64,000 bases of DNA from Peptoniphilus_E sp964345555 (GCA_964345555.1 CAYFRD010000002.1:1-64000), one strand, 5' to 3'; shown: positions 34,713 to 44,456, counted from the first letter of the stretch. Notes: generated by a model not told the origin, from the letters alone. Translations and numbers: made by a program.

Positions 34713-37700
34713 TTACTTTTTAAAGTAATTTACAGCTCCTTTAAAGAGGTTTTGAAGTTCGACGTCGTAGATATTTTTGTACAGATCTCCGGCTACACGT
34801 TCAGAGTGTCCCATCTTACCCAGTATTTTTCCGTCCTGTGACATAATGGATTCAATATTGTAATCGGAACCGTTGGGAGATTCCACATATGTCGCTACCA
34901 CTTGTCCATTGTCCAGAAGTTTTTGAAGTCCCTTTTCATCTGTTACGAACCTTCCTTCACCATGGGATATGGGCAGTTTATAGATTTTATTTTCTTCAAG
35001 TTCGCTTAGCCATGGAGAATTTGTTGTTAATACTCTTGTTTCGACAAATCTCGCAATATGTCTTTTTGCGGAATTCAGTATCAATGTTGGAGAGTCTTCG
35101 TCCAAATCTCTCACTTCTCCGTAGGGAAGAAGACCGCTCTTGACTAAAGCTTGGAATCCGTTGCAAATTCCTATGAGCAACCCGTCATTTTCCTTTAACA
35201 GATATTGTATAGCACTTGATACTTCCTTGGAACTAAGCACCGCAGCAATGAATTTACCCGAACCGTCAGGCTCATCTCCTAAAGAAAATCCTCCAGGTAT
35301 TGCAAGTATTTGAGATTTTTTAATCATACCTGCCAATTCCTTCAATGAACTTTTAATTTCTTCACTGTTTCCATTTTTAAATACGTATATTTCAGCTTCA
35401 GCACCTTGTTCCTTAAACGCTCTTGCTGTATCCCATTCACAGTTTGTGCCCGGGAATACAGGTATTACAACTTTTGGAACATCCACAGGTTTATCAGATT
35501 TCAATCTTCTGGGTTTAACTGTTTTATTTTTTAATCCAAATTCCTTAACAGCTTTGTGAGGACTGAATACTTCGTCCAAGGTATTCAGATAATTTTTCTT
35601 AAGCTTTTCAGCATCCAGCTTCACGCCGTTCACTATATAGTCGTCTGCACATCCTCCAATGTGTTCTATATAATCTCTGCCTTCAATATACTCTACTATG
35701 AAGCTTCCATAAAGAGGAGAGTATAGGTCTTCAAGCTCAACATCAAAGCCCGTGTTGCCCACCGATTGTTCGTAAAGTTGAACCAATGTGGATTTAGTTA
35801 TGGCAGTTGCGGAAATTATATTTTTAGACAAAATATCTTCATGGAGTTTTTGCATATTTAATTTCAATTCTTCCAAATTCAACATTCCGCATTTGTCCAC
35901 GGTAGTTTTAATAAGACCCAGTTTCCCCTTGCCTTTTAAATCGCTGGAAATTATATCTTCAATATCAGCTGTTGTAACTGCAAAGGAAATCAATGTAGGC
36001 GGCACGCTTATATCTTCAAAAGTTCCACTCATGGAATCCTTACCGCCTATCGGAGGTGCATCAAAAAACAGCGATGCTTCCAATGCTCCCAACAGCGACT
36101 TCAGAGGTTTGGACCAAGTCTTTGCAGTGGTGAGTTTTTCATAGTATTCTTGGAAGGAAAGTCTGATATCTTCAAGAGATGCCCCATGTGCAACAAGTTT
36201 TGCAATGGATTCGATAACGGCATAGTATCCACCCAAGTATTGAGATTCTTCACTCAAATAGGGATTAAATCCGTAGCTCATCAACGAAACAGTCTTTGAA
36301 TCTCCCTTTAAACTGGGAACTTTTGCAACCATTGCTCCGGAAGGATTGTACTGTGCATGTCCCCCCATTGGATTTAATACTGTAGATCTTCCAACCGTGG
36401 TATCAAACATTTCATATAGGTTTTTCTTGGAAGTGTTGTTTAAATCCTTCAAATAATCATAAATTTTTTCCGGATCTTTATCCTTGTTGAATAGAACCGC
36501 CGATACATCTTCCGATTCAACTTCAACTTCTTCTTTTCTATCAGCTCCGTTGGTATTTATAAATTCATAGGATAATTCACAGATGATCTCATCTTCATAA
36601 TACATTACCATCTTATTTGAATCGGTTATCTTGGCTATGACTGTCAGTTCAAGATTTTCCTTGTGTGTTTCAGATACAAATTTTTCAAGATCAGATGCCG
36701 CTATAACTACAGCCATTCTCTCTTGAGATTCCGAGATGGCGATTTCCTTGGGTTTTAGTCCCTTGTATTTAAGGGGCACTCTGTCGAGATAAACTTCCAC
36801 GCCGTCGTGGAGTTCCCCTACAGCTACAGATACACCGCCGGCTCCGAAGTCATTGCACTTCTTAATCATCTTTGCAACTTCGGGATTTCTGAAAAGTCTT
36901 TGGATCTTTCTTTCTTCAGGTGCATTTCCCTTTTGAACTTGTGCAGACTCAGTAACTATGGAACTTATAGTGTGAGTCTTTGATGAACCTGTTGCTCCGC
37001 CTATTCCGTCACGTCCTGTTCTACCGCCTATTAAAAGGACCAAATCTCCCTTTTCAGGTGTCAGTCTTCTTACATTTTCTTGAGGAGCTGCAGCGATTAC
37101 CGCTCCCGCTTCCATTCTCTTGGCAACATATCCCGGATGGTAAATTTCATCCACATATCCAGTGGTCAATCCGATTTGATTTCCATATGAAGAATATCCC
37201 TTTGCCGCTTCCTTGGTTATTTTTCTTTGGGGAAGTTTGCCCTTTAACGTGTCTTCAATGGGTGTGAAAGGATCTGCCGCTCCTGTTATTCTCATGGCTT
37301 GATATACATAGGATCTGCCGCTGAGCGGATCTCTTATGGCTCCTCCCAAACATGTGCTCGCCCCTCCGAAGGGTTCAATCTCTGTAGGATGATTATGAGT
37401 TTCATTTTTAAACATCAATAGATAGTCTTCAAGTTCTTCCTTATCTCCCTTTTGTACTCTTACTTTGATCTTAACCGAGCAAGCATTTATTTCGTCGCTT
37501 ATTTCCAAATCTTCCAATTTACCTGTACTTCTCAAGTGTTTTGCCAAGATGGTTCCGAAACTCATCAGAGAAATCGGCTTGGTTATTTTAAGTTCTTCTC
37601 TAAGTTTTAAATACTTATCAAAGGTATTCTTTATTATCCTGTCTAAATCAGTTTGAGGATTAAATTCTATATTAAGTTCCGTGTTGAAAGTTGTATGTCT

Positions 37701-39614
37701 ACAGTGATCGGACCAATAGGTATCCAAAATGGCGATTTCAGTTTCGTTGGGATCTCTACCTTCGGATTTGAAGTAGTCCCTCACCATTTTTATATCTTCG
37801 TAACTCATTGCAAGAGAATATTCGTCCAAGAAGTTCTTGAGTTCCGCTTCTGTGAAATCCTTAAATCCTTCGTAAACTTCATTTTCTCTATTGTGTTCAT
37901 TGGTCGATGTAAGTGTCGTGGGAACATTTAACAGAGATACTCTGTGTGAATCTACGGGATTTACCAAGTATTTTTCAATTTTGTCCAAATCTTTTGCATC
38001 AAGACCTTCAAATTCATAAACAGTGCTGTTTGATGCCTTGATATCTTCATCACTTACAAGAGAAATTGTATCTATCAAGCCCTGTTCCCTTTGGTCAAAT
38101 TGACCGGGCAAGTAAGAAACCACTATTGTGTCCTTAAAATTAGCTTGAAGTTTTAAAGCATCTTCTTCCAAGTAGACATCATCGACAGGCCTTTCGGACA
38201 AAATGGTGTATTTAACCCTTTCCAATGTGTCCTTTCTCGCCTCAATATCATATCTCTTGTATACCTTAACCTTGTCAAAATCTATGTTCAATGAAGACTT
38301 GATCTCTTTTTCCAAGTCCATTGATTCGTAATCATATTGATCTTTTTTAGTTACGTAGACCCTTTTTACTCTAGGTCCTATATCTTTTCTGTAGTACATT
38401 CCGTCAAAATGAACTTTTTTCACATCTTCATAAACCTGCTCTATGGCATCGTCAAAGTTATCTGCTGTCGCAATTAAATTCAATACACGTCCGCCAGATG
38501 TTACAAGCTTTTCTCCGAATTTTTCAGTGCCGGCATGATAAACCTTGGATTTAATTTCCTCATCAAAGCTTATCTCAATGCCCTTTTCATAACTTCCGGG
38601 ATATCCCTTTGAAGAAACTACCAGGCACACCGATTTTTTGTCATTGACTTTCAGTTGGATCTCATCTAACTTTCTTTCACTTGTAGCCATAAGCAACTCA
38701 AGCAGGTCATTATCTATTCTCTCAAGAATAACTTGGGTTTCGGGGTCACCGAATCTCACGTTAAATTCCAGTACATCTATGTCCTTATCTCCGATCATCA
38801 GTCCTATGAAAAGAGCACCCTTGAAGTCGATTTTTTCTTCTTGTAATCCCCTTAGAATGGGTTGTAAAATTTCTTCATCTATTCTGTCCATAAAGGGCTC
38901 CGCTTCCACATTGGGACTGAATGTTCCCATCCCTCCGGTGTTAAGTCCCTTTTCGCCCGTGAATATCTTTTTGTGGTCCTTTGAAGTGGGCAGTCTAAGT
39001 ATTGTATTTGAGTCTGTAAGAGTAATCATGCTCATTTCAAAACCCTTTAAAAATTCCTCCACAACCACCTTTTTACAGTTGAACTTATTTTTTTTGAAGA
39101 CTTCATCTAAAAATTCCGCAACACCGTCTTCATCTTCCGCTATGAAAACTCCCTTGCCTGCAGCAAGCCCATCTGCCTTTATCACCACTCTTCCTGTTTC
39201 ATTTAGAAGATTTTGTGCAAATGTAAGAGCTTCCTCACTGTTTTCCGTTTCAATGTACTTGGCTGTGGGGATATTGTATTTTTGCAGAAAGGCTTTTGTA
39301 AATGCCTTGCTGTTTTCAAACATAGAGGCATTCTTATTAGGTCCGAATATCTTCAATCCCAAGGCTTCGAATTCATCCACCACACCTTCACAAAGAGGTA
39401 CTTCAGGACCTACAACAGTATAGTCGATTTTAGTTTCTGCTGCGTATTTTGCCAACGATTTTACATCTTCTGCTGAAATATCTACATTTTTTCCAAGTTT
39501 TTCAGTTCCGCCGTTACCCGGAGCAAAGTAAAGTTCTCTGGATGAATCCGCTTCAAGCAATTTACTTGCAATGGCGAATTCTCTCGCTCCGGAACCGATT
39601 ATCAATATTTTCAT
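34713..39614 (-). CDS. Fused phosphoribosylamine-glycine ligase / FGAM synthase (PurD-PurL)
   Basis: This 1633-residue protein joins two purine enzymes. Residues 1-415 are a full PurD, with GSGAREFAIA, an ATP-grasp fold (KADGLAAGKGV, EFNVRFGDPET) and the ending YRKDIGPR. The next residues VKRVYVTKKDQ begin a full large-type PurL of about 1200 residues: PurS-like region, TYWSDHCRHTTFNTEL, FKNETHNHPTEIEPFGGAS, FGAGGVSVA and a C-terminal glutaminase with GICNGFQAL (catalytic Cys) and PISHGEGRF. At the junction (near 38365) the frame is continuous, with no stop codon, ATG or ribosome binding site. Together they catalyse steps 2 and 4 of IMP synthesis. It is the last gene of the pur operon. Confidence 0.93.
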   Translation of the reverse strand: MKILIIGSGAREFAIASKLLEADSSRELYFAPGNGGTEKLGKNVDISAEDVKSLAKYAAETKIDYTVVGPEVPLCEGVVDEFEALGLKIFGPNKNASMFENSKAFTKAFLQKYNIPTAKYIETENSEEALTFAQNLLNETGRVVIKADGLAAGKGVFIAEDEDGVAEFLDEVFKKNKFNCKKVVVEEFLKGFEMSMITLTDSNTILRLPTSKDHKKIFTGEKGLNTGGMGTFSPNVEAEPFMDRIDEEILQPILRGLQEEKIDFKGALFIGLMIGDKDIDVLEFNVRFGDPETQVILERIDNDLLELLMATSERKLDEIQLKVNDKKSVCLVVSSKGYPGSYEKGIEISFDEEIKSKVYHAGTEKFGEKLVTSGGRVLNLIATADNFDDAIEQVYEDVKKVHFDGMYYRKDIGPRVKRVYVTKKDQYDYESMDLEKEIKSSLNIDFDKVKVYKRYDIEARKDTLERVKYTILSERPVDDVYLEEDALKLQANFKDTIVVSYLPGQFDQREQGLIDTISLVSDEDIKASNSTVYEFEGLDAKDLDKIEKYLVNPVDSHRVSLLNVPTTLTSTNEHNRENEVYEGFKDFTEAELKNFLDEYSLAMSYEDIKMVRDYFKSEGRDPNETEIAILDTYWSDHCRHTTFNTELNIEFNPQTDLDRIIKNTFDKYLKLREELKITKPISLMSFGTILAKHLRSTGKLEDLEISDEINACSVKIKVRVQKGDKEELEDYLLMFKNETHNHPTEIEPFGGASTCLGGAIRDPLSGRSYVYQAMRITGAADPFTPIEDTLKGKLPQRKITKEAAKGYSSYGNQIGLTTGYVDEIYHPGYVAKRMEAGAVIAAAPQENVRRLTPEKGDLVLLIGGRTGRDGIGGATGSSKTHTISSIVTESAQVQKGNAPEERKIQRLFRNPEVAKMIKKCNDFGAGGVSVAVGELHDGVEVYLDRVPLKYKGLKPKEIAISESQERMAVVIAASDLEKFVSETHKENLELTVIAKITDSNKMVMYYEDEIICELSYEFINTNGADRKEEVEVESEDVSAVLFNKDKDPEKIYDYLKDLNNTSKKNLYEMFDTTVGRSTVLNPMGGHAQYNPSGAMVAKVPSLKGDSKTVSLMSYGFNPYLSEESQYLGGYYAVIESIAKLVAHGASLEDIRLSFQEYYEKLTTAKTWSKPLKSLLGALEASLFFDAPPIGGKDSMSGTFEDISVPPTLISFAVTTADIEDIISSDLKGKGKLGLIKTTVDKCGMLNLEELKLNMQKLHEDILSKNIISATAITKSTLVQLYEQSVGNTGFDVELEDLYSPLYGSFIVEYIEGRDYIEHIGGCADDYIVNGVKLDAEKLKKNYLNTLDEVFSPHKAVKEFGLKNKTVKPRRLKSDKPVDVPKVVIPVFPGTNCEWDTARAFKEQGAEAEIYVFKNGNSEEIKSSLKELAGMIKKSQILAIPGGFSLGDEPDGSGKFIAAVLSSKEVSSAIQYLLKENDGLLIGICNGFQALVKSGLLPYGEVRDLDEDSPTLILNSAKRHIARFVETRVLTTNSPWLSELEENKIYKLPISHGEGRFVTDEKGLQKLLDNGQVVATYVESPNGSDYNIESIMSQDGKILGKMGHSERVAGDLYKNIYDVELQNLFKGAVNYFKK

Positions 39615-39622
39615 ACTACCTC

Positions 39623-41125
39623 CTAGTGTTTAAAATGCCTATTTTTACTGAATACCATTGCAATTGAAAGTTCATTGCACTTTTTAATTGAGTCTTCGTC
39701 TCTCAGAGATCCTCCCGGTTGAATTATGGCGCTTATGTTCATCTCTCCTGCCAAGGTAACACAATCGTCAAAGGGAAAGAAAGCATCTGATGCCAACACC
39801 GCTCCTGTAAAATCTCTATTGTAATGTTCTCTTATATTTTGAAGTGCCCAAACTCTTGATGTTTCTCCTCCACCTATCCCAATTGTGGTCATATCTTTAA
39901 CAGCTACAACGGCATTGGATTTTACGTGTTTTACAACTTTCATAGCAAAGAGCAGATCCTCTTTTTCTGAATATGTCGGAGTTTTTTCCGTGACTACATT
40001 GTATTCATCTTCCCCATTATCTCTCTCTTGAGTCAGCACTATTCCGTTGATTTGCTTTATGTCCGAATCGCTTTTTTCCAAATTGAAGTCCATCTTTATG
40101 AGTCTTATATTTTTCTTCTTTTCCAGAATTGCCAAAGCTTCTGCAGTGAAATCCGTCGCAGCTATTATCTCAAGAAATATCTTTGACAATTCCTCTGCAA
40201 GGTCTGCTTCCACCACTCCGTTCAATGCCACTATTCCCCCGAAGATTGACGTGCTGTCGGCATTGTATGCGGATATATAGGATTCTTTTAAATTATTCTT
40301 ATGTGAAACGGCACAGGGTGTTGCGTGTTTTATGGCAGCAACCGAATTTTCACCCAGTTCCGAAACTATTTCCACAGCTACATTTAAATCGTTGTAGTTG
40401 TTGAAAGACATCTTCTTGCCATGTATTATTTCAAAGTTCGAAAAATAGGAATTGACCATGTTGTCCTTGTACAAGGTCGCACTTTGCTGCGGATTTTCTC
40501 CATATCTCAAGTCTTCTACCTTTTCAAATCCGAAATTTAAGTACTTAGCTTGCGGTTTTGTCCTGTTTATAAAATATCTGGAAATATTTGCGTCATAGTA
40601 TGCTGTGAGGTTAAAAGCCTTGGTGGCAAGTTTTTCCCTGAATTCAATATCGACCTTTCCCTCTCTGATTTTGTTGATGACTTCTTCGTAATCATCAACA
40701 TCGGTTACTACTAAGACATCTTTGTAATTTTTTGCGGCAGCTCTTATTAGAGTAGGTCCTCCTATGTCTATATTTTCGACGATATTTTCATGATTTCCGC
40801 TCTTTAGAGCTCCTGTAAAATCGTATAGGTTTACAACTACCATGTCTATGGATTGAATGTTTTCTTCTTCTACGGTTTTTAAGTCCTCTTCATTGTCCCT
40901 TCTGTAGAGTATTCCTCCGTGAATATATGGCGACAGAGTCTTAACTCTTCCGCCCAATATTTCCTTGAAATTGGTGACTGATTCCACAGATAGGGCCTCT
41001 ACTCCCGATTCTCTTATTTTCTTCAGCGTTCCTCCTGTGGATATTATTTCATATCCCAATTCCTTTAAATTTGATACCAAGTATTCCAAATTGGTTTTAT
41101 CCGTTAAAGAAATCAGAGCTCTCAT
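39623..41125 (-). CDS. purH: Bifunctional AICAR formyltransferase/IMP cyclohydrolase
   Basis: The 500-residue enzyme performs the last two steps of IMP synthesis. The IMP cyclohydrolase domain (about 1-195) has STGGTLKKIRESG and GGRVKTLSPYIHGGILYRRD; the transformylase domain has AAIKHATPCAVSHKNN (catalytic Lys and His) and the ending IIQPGGSLRDEDSI. It overlaps purN by 4 bases and precedes purD-purL by 8. All catalytic motifs look intact. Confidence 0.96.
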   Translation of the reverse strand: MRALISLTDKTNLEYLVSNLKELGYEIISTGGTLKKIRESGVEALSVESVTNFKEILGGRVKTLSPYIHGGILYRRDNEEDLKTVEEENIQSIDMVVVNLYDFTGALKSGNHENIVENIDIGGPTLIRAAAKNYKDVLVVTDVDDYEEVINKIREGKVDIEFREKLATKAFNLTAYYDANISRYFINRTKPQAKYLNFGFEKVEDLRYGENPQQSATLYKDNMVNSYFSNFEIIHGKKMSFNNYNDLNVAVEIVSELGENSVAAIKHATPCAVSHKNNLKESYISAYNADSTSIFGGIVALNGVVEADLAEELSKIFLEIIAATDFTAEALAILEKKKNIRLIKMDFNLEKSDSDIKQINGIVLTQERDNGEDEYNVVTEKTPTYSEKEDLLFAMKVVKHVKSNAVVAVKDMTTIGIGGGETSRVWALQNIREHYNRDFTGAVLASDAFFPFDDCVTLAGEMNISAIIQPGGSLRDEDSIKKCNELSIAMVFSKNRHFKH

Positions 41126-41676
41126 TTCATATTCACCTCTATTTTTTTTATGGCATCTTTCAATATTTTGTGTTCTATCTCAAGCACCCTGTCTCTTATC
41201 TCACGGGCGCTTTTTACATCGGATATATCCACTTCCCTTTGCAATATAATATCACCTTTATCCAATTCTTCATTGACATAGTGCACCGTAGCTCCGGAAA
41301 CTGTATCCTTGTTTTTAAATACTTCTTCGTGGACTCTCATACCGTAATAACCCTTTCCTCCGTATTTTGGGAGAAGTGCAGGGTGTATGTTTATAATCCT
41401 GTTTTCGTATTTTTTTATGATGAATTCGGGGATTTGCTTTAGGTATCCCGCCAAAACTATGAAATCGATGTTGTATTCTTCAAGTCTCTCAAACATTTCT
41501 TCGTCATCTTTTATCACGAAGGCGTCGATGTTGTTACTAACTCCGTACTTTAGTCCTTCAGCATTTCTGTTTGCTATGATTAGGGAAATGTCGGAGTCGA
41601 ATTCTCCTTTCTTCTTTGCATCCAACAACGCCTTTAAATTAGTGCCGGTTCCCGAAATTAAAACCGCTATATTCAT
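41122..41676 (-). CDS. purN: Phosphoribosylglycinamide formyltransferase
   Basis: The 184-residue enzyme transfers a formyl group from 10-formyl-THF to GAR. LISGTGTNLKALLDA, the catalytic IINIHPALLP (Asn and His about residues 94-96) and the GATVHYVNEELDKGDIILQ segment with the catalytic Asp are present. Start and end overlap purM and purH by 4 bases each, so translation is coupled. Confidence 0.95.
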   Translation of the reverse strand: MNIAVLISGTGTNLKALLDAKKKGEFDSDISLIIANRNAEGLKYGVSNNIDAFVIKDDEEMFERLEEYNIDFIVLAGYLKQIPEFIIKKYENRIINIHPALLPKYGGKGYYGMRVHEEVFKNKDTVSGATVHYVNEELDKGDIILQREVDISDVKSAREIRDRVLEIEHKILKDAIKKIEVNMK

Positions 41677-42704
41677 TTGATCTCAACGCCTTCGGAATTA
41701 TCTTTTATAAATCCTATTTCATAGGCAACATCGTCGGTTTTTTGATTTATATAGTTCAGCACTTCTTCACTGATGCTCTTATCAACAATTACAACCATGC
41801 CTATACCCATGTTGAAGGCTCTGTAAAGTTCCGCTTCTTCGACTTTGCCGGATTTTTTGATCTCTTCAAAGATTAAAGGCAGTTTCCATGAGTCTTTGTT
41901 AATTTCCACTCCTAAACCTTCAGGTATTATTCTCGGAATATTTTCCACTATTCCGCCGCCTGTTATATTGGCAATTCCTTTGATTTCAAACTTTGACGTT
42001 ATATCTAAAATAGTATTTACATATAATCTAGTGGGCGTTAATAAAATTTCGCCCAAGGTCTTATCTGAACCTTCAAATTTATCTTCCAATTTCATGTTCA
42101 ATTCTTCAAAGAACAACTTTCTGACTAATGAATACCCGTTGGAATGTATTCCCGATGATGAAAGTCCTATGACCACATCAGTAGATTTTATTGTTGATCC
42201 GTCTATGATCTTTTCCTTATCCACTATGCCGACACTGAATCCTGCCAGATCGTACTCGTCCTTTGCATACATACCTGGCAATTCAGCCGTTTCTCCTCCG
42301 ATTATAGCCGTTCCGGTTTCCTTGCATGCAACAGAAACTCCCTTTACTATTTCTGCAATTTTTTCGGGAACTATTCTGTCCGCTCCTATATAGTCAAGAA
42401 AAAACAAAGGCTTGGCCCCTTGGCAAATAAGATCGTTTACGCACATTGCAACGAGATCTATCCCCACAGTATCGTGCTTATCCATTTTTTGAGCGATTAA
42501 AAGTTTCGTTCCCACTCCATCGGTTGAAGCTAAAAGTACGGGATTTTTCATATCTTTAAATTCAGAAATATCAAAGCCTCCGCTGAAAAGTCCTATTCCT
42601 CCTAAAACTCCCTTTGTGGCAGTGTTCTTAACGTGTTCTTTTATAAGTTCTACAGCTTTGTTTCCGGAGTCTATGTCCACTCCGCTATCTTTGTAATTAA
42701 TCAT
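41673..42704 (-). CDS. purM: Phosphoribosylformylglycinamidine cyclo-ligase
   Basis: The 343-residue ATP-dependent enzyme closes the imidazole ring to make AIR. YKDSGVDIDSGNKAVELIK, DGVGTKLLIAQKM, GETAELPGMY and the GGGIVENIPRI region are all typical. It lies 9 bases after purF and overlaps purN. The product AIR would need purE/purK-type carboxylation and purC, purB, none of which is in the window. Confidence 0.96.
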   Translation of the reverse strand: MINYKDSGVDIDSGNKAVELIKEHVKNTATKGVLGGIGLFSGGFDISEFKDMKNPVLLASTDGVGTKLLIAQKMDKHDTVGIDLVAMCVNDLICQGAKPLFFLDYIGADRIVPEKIAEIVKGVSVACKETGTAIIGGETAELPGMYAKDEYDLAGFSVGIVDKEKIIDGSTIKSTDVVIGLSSSGIHSNGYSLVRKLFFEELNMKLEDKFEGSDKTLGEILLTPTRLYVNTILDITSKFEIKGIANITGGGIVENIPRIIPEGLGVEINKDSWKLPLIFEEIKKSGKVEEAELYRAFNMGIGMVVIVDKSISEEVLNYINQKTDDVAYEIGFIKDNSEGVEIK

Positions 42705-42713
42705 ATCTACTCC

Positions 42714-44060
42714 TTAAATAATTATTGGATCTACGGGGTAATTTCCGTTAAAGCACGCCTTGCAATACCTATCCTCTCTTATGAGCGTAGCTCTTTGAAA
42801 AGCATCGGGAGATATAAAGGCAAGACTGTCGGCATCTATCTGTTCTCTTATTTCTTCAAGGGATAAATTTGCCGCAATTAGATTTTTTCTGCTGGGTGTG
42901 TCAATTCCGTAGTAGCAAGGATAACATACAGGCGGTGAAGTTATCCTCATATGCACTTCCTTGGCACCGGCTTCCCTGATTCTCTTGATCAGATTTGCAG
43001 AAGTGGTTCCCCTAACTATGGAATCATCCACCAAGGCGATTTTTTTGCCTTCCAACACACTTTTCAGAGGATTGAGTTTCAATTTTACCGCCAATTCTCT
43101 GAGTTCTTGGGTGGGTTTGATAAAAGTACGACCCATGTACCTGTTCTTTACAAGTCCCGTTGCAAAGGGGATTTTTCCCTCTTGTGAAAAACCTATGGCG
43201 GAAGGTATGCCGCTGTCGGGTACCGGAACTACCAGGTCGACATCGCAGGGTGCTTCTAAATATAGATACTCCCCGCATCTTCTCCTGAAATTATATGCGT
43301 TGACTTTGTCCAAAGTAGCATCTTCTCTTGCTATATACACATATTCAAAAATGCAGTGTCTGGGTTTCTTTGGTCCTTCCATGAAGAAACTTTTAATTCC
43401 ATCCTTTGTAACTTCCACGATCTCACCCGGAAGTATATCTCTGGTGTTAGTCATTCCAAGTATTTCATTCGCTGCATTTTCCGAAGCGACTATTACATCA
43501 TTGTCATTGTATCCTATGGTAAGAGGCCTTATGCCCATGGGATCTCTAAATGCCACCATCTTATTATTCATCAACAGTACTACGGAATAAGAGCCTTTTA
43601 TCACGCTCATGGCCTTCTTTATGGCGTCGACTATATAGCCGTTGTAGTATCTGGCTATCAAAAAAAGTATTACTTCAGTGTCAATGGAGGTTTGAAACAT
43701 GACTCCTTCTTCTTCAAGTCTGGTTCTTAATATTTGGTGGTTTACAATATTTCCGTCAAAGGCAATACTGAATTCATTTCTCTTTGCAAATCCCATAAGG
43801 GGTTCAGTATTGTAGTCTTGGCTTCCTTTGCTGCTTATATATCCCACATGACCTATTCCCAGGTCACCTTTGAGAGCATTTAAATTATCTTCTTTAAAAA
43901 TATCGATTACCAACCCTTGACCCTTTTTACGAATTAATTTTTCTCCATCGGATACGGTCATCCCGCAGGACTCCTGTCCTCTGTGTTGAAGAGAGTTTAA
44001 AGCGAAAAACAATTTTGTGCTCACGGATGAATTAGAAAACATCCCAACTATTCCACTCAT
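42714..44060 (-). CDS. purF: Amidophosphoribosyltransferase with degenerate glutaminase site
   Basis: The 448-residue protein is PurF by layout and by its PRPP motif LVDDSIVRGTTS. Four Cys in HCIFEY, YPCYYGID and CKACF match the [4Fe-4S] ligands of the Bacillus-type enzyme. The N-terminal glutaminase half is altered: normal PurF has Cys as residue 1 after processing (CGIVGI), but here it is MSGIVGMF, codon AGT. GHVRY is GHVGY, losing the Arg that holds glutamine, and HNGNL is FDGNI, losing the oxyanion-hole Asn. The protein therefore probably uses free ammonia. An earlier ATG at 44069 adds MFL and is possible. It begins the pur operon. Confidence 0.9.
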   Translation of the reverse strand: MSGIVGMFSNSSVSTKLFFALNSLQHRGQESCGMTVSDGEKLIRKKGQGLVIDIFKEDNLNALKGDLGIGHVGYISSKGSQDYNTEPLMGFAKRNEFSIAFDGNIVNHQILRTRLEEEGVMFQTSIDTEVILFLIARYYNGYIVDAIKKAMSVIKGSYSVVLLMNNKMVAFRDPMGIRPLTIGYNDNDVIVASENAANEILGMTNTRDILPGEIVEVTKDGIKSFFMEGPKKPRHCIFEYVYIAREDATLDKVNAYNFRRRCGEYLYLEAPCDVDLVVPVPDSGIPSAIGFSQEGKIPFATGLVKNRYMGRTFIKPTQELRELAVKLKLNPLKSVLEGKKIALVDDSIVRGTTSANLIKRIREAGAKEVHMRITSPPVCYPCYYGIDTPSRKNLIAANLSLEEIREQIDADSLAFISPDAFQRATLIREDRYCKACFNGNYPVDPIII

Positions 44061-44180
44061 TAAAAACATCCCATCCTATAATAAATTTTCTATTTTCCGA
44101 AGAGATTCAATAAGAATCCCAGCCATCAAAAAGGCTACACATCAAGTGAGTTCAGGGGACCATTGCTTAACAATAAAAAT

Positions 44181-44202
44181 AAGAGAACCTAATGGTTCTC
44201 TT
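44181..44202 (-). terminator. Terminator between the 51-codon gene and purF
   Basis: AAGAGAACC and GGTTCTCTT form a 9-bp stem, followed by a T-rich stretch (TATTTTTATT). purF then needs its own start site; only a weak TATTAT -10 is visible near 44080, and no purine riboswitch or PurBox was recognised. Confidence 0.8.
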
Positions 44203-44203
44203 G

Positions 44204-44359
44204 CTACTTAATTTTAGCTACAGTTTCCCCTTTACCTTCAGACAAACAGAATTCACCATCAAGCTTTAAGCACAACTTAAATTTTCTTAGAATTTCATTG
44301 AAATTGCCCTCATTTGCTTTCATGTTAAATTTTCCTGAACCAATATGAGATACGATCAA
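44204..44359 (-). CDS. Uncharacterised 51-residue protein upstream of purF
   Basis: The frame starts with TTG behind GGAGG (7-base spacing) and ends 2 bases before a strong terminator; a promoter lies 35 bases upstream, so this is a complete small transcription unit. It begins MIVSHIGSGKFNMKANEG and continues with an amphipathic helix (NEILRKFKLCLKLDG) and a basic end. There is no signal peptide or membrane helix. I do not recognise the family. An internal ATG gives a 39-residue alternative but lacks a ribosome binding site. Confidence 0.6.
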   Translation of the reverse strand: MIVSHIGSGKFNMKANEGNFNEILRKFKLCLKLDGEFCLSEGKGETVAKIK

Positions 44360-44393
44360 TACAAAACCTCCAAAGAACTTGATTTCATCTATA

Positions 44394-44421
44394 ATTATAG
44401 CATAGTCACTCCAATTTTAAA
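44394..44421 (-). promoter_or_regulatory. Promoter of the 51-codon gene
   Basis: A perfect -10 TATAAT (44394-44399) and -35 TTTAAA (44416-44421), 16-base spacer. Confidence 0.55.
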
Positions 44422-44456
44422 GATTTTTATTAAAAAACACACGTTAAAACAAAAAA

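Noticed and set aside
38638..39423. 261-codon plus-strand frame
   Set aside because: It is antisense to the PurD part of the fusion and encodes a Ser/Pro-rich chain without motifs or ribosome binding site.
42961..43590. 209-codon plus-strand frame
   Set aside because: It is antisense to purF, with no start signals.
44060..44170. Purine or PRPP riboswitch in the purF leader
   Set aside because: The leader has small hairpins (AGCC/GGCT, GATTC/GAATC), but none of the conserved cores I know for purine or PRPP riboswitches, and no PurBox.
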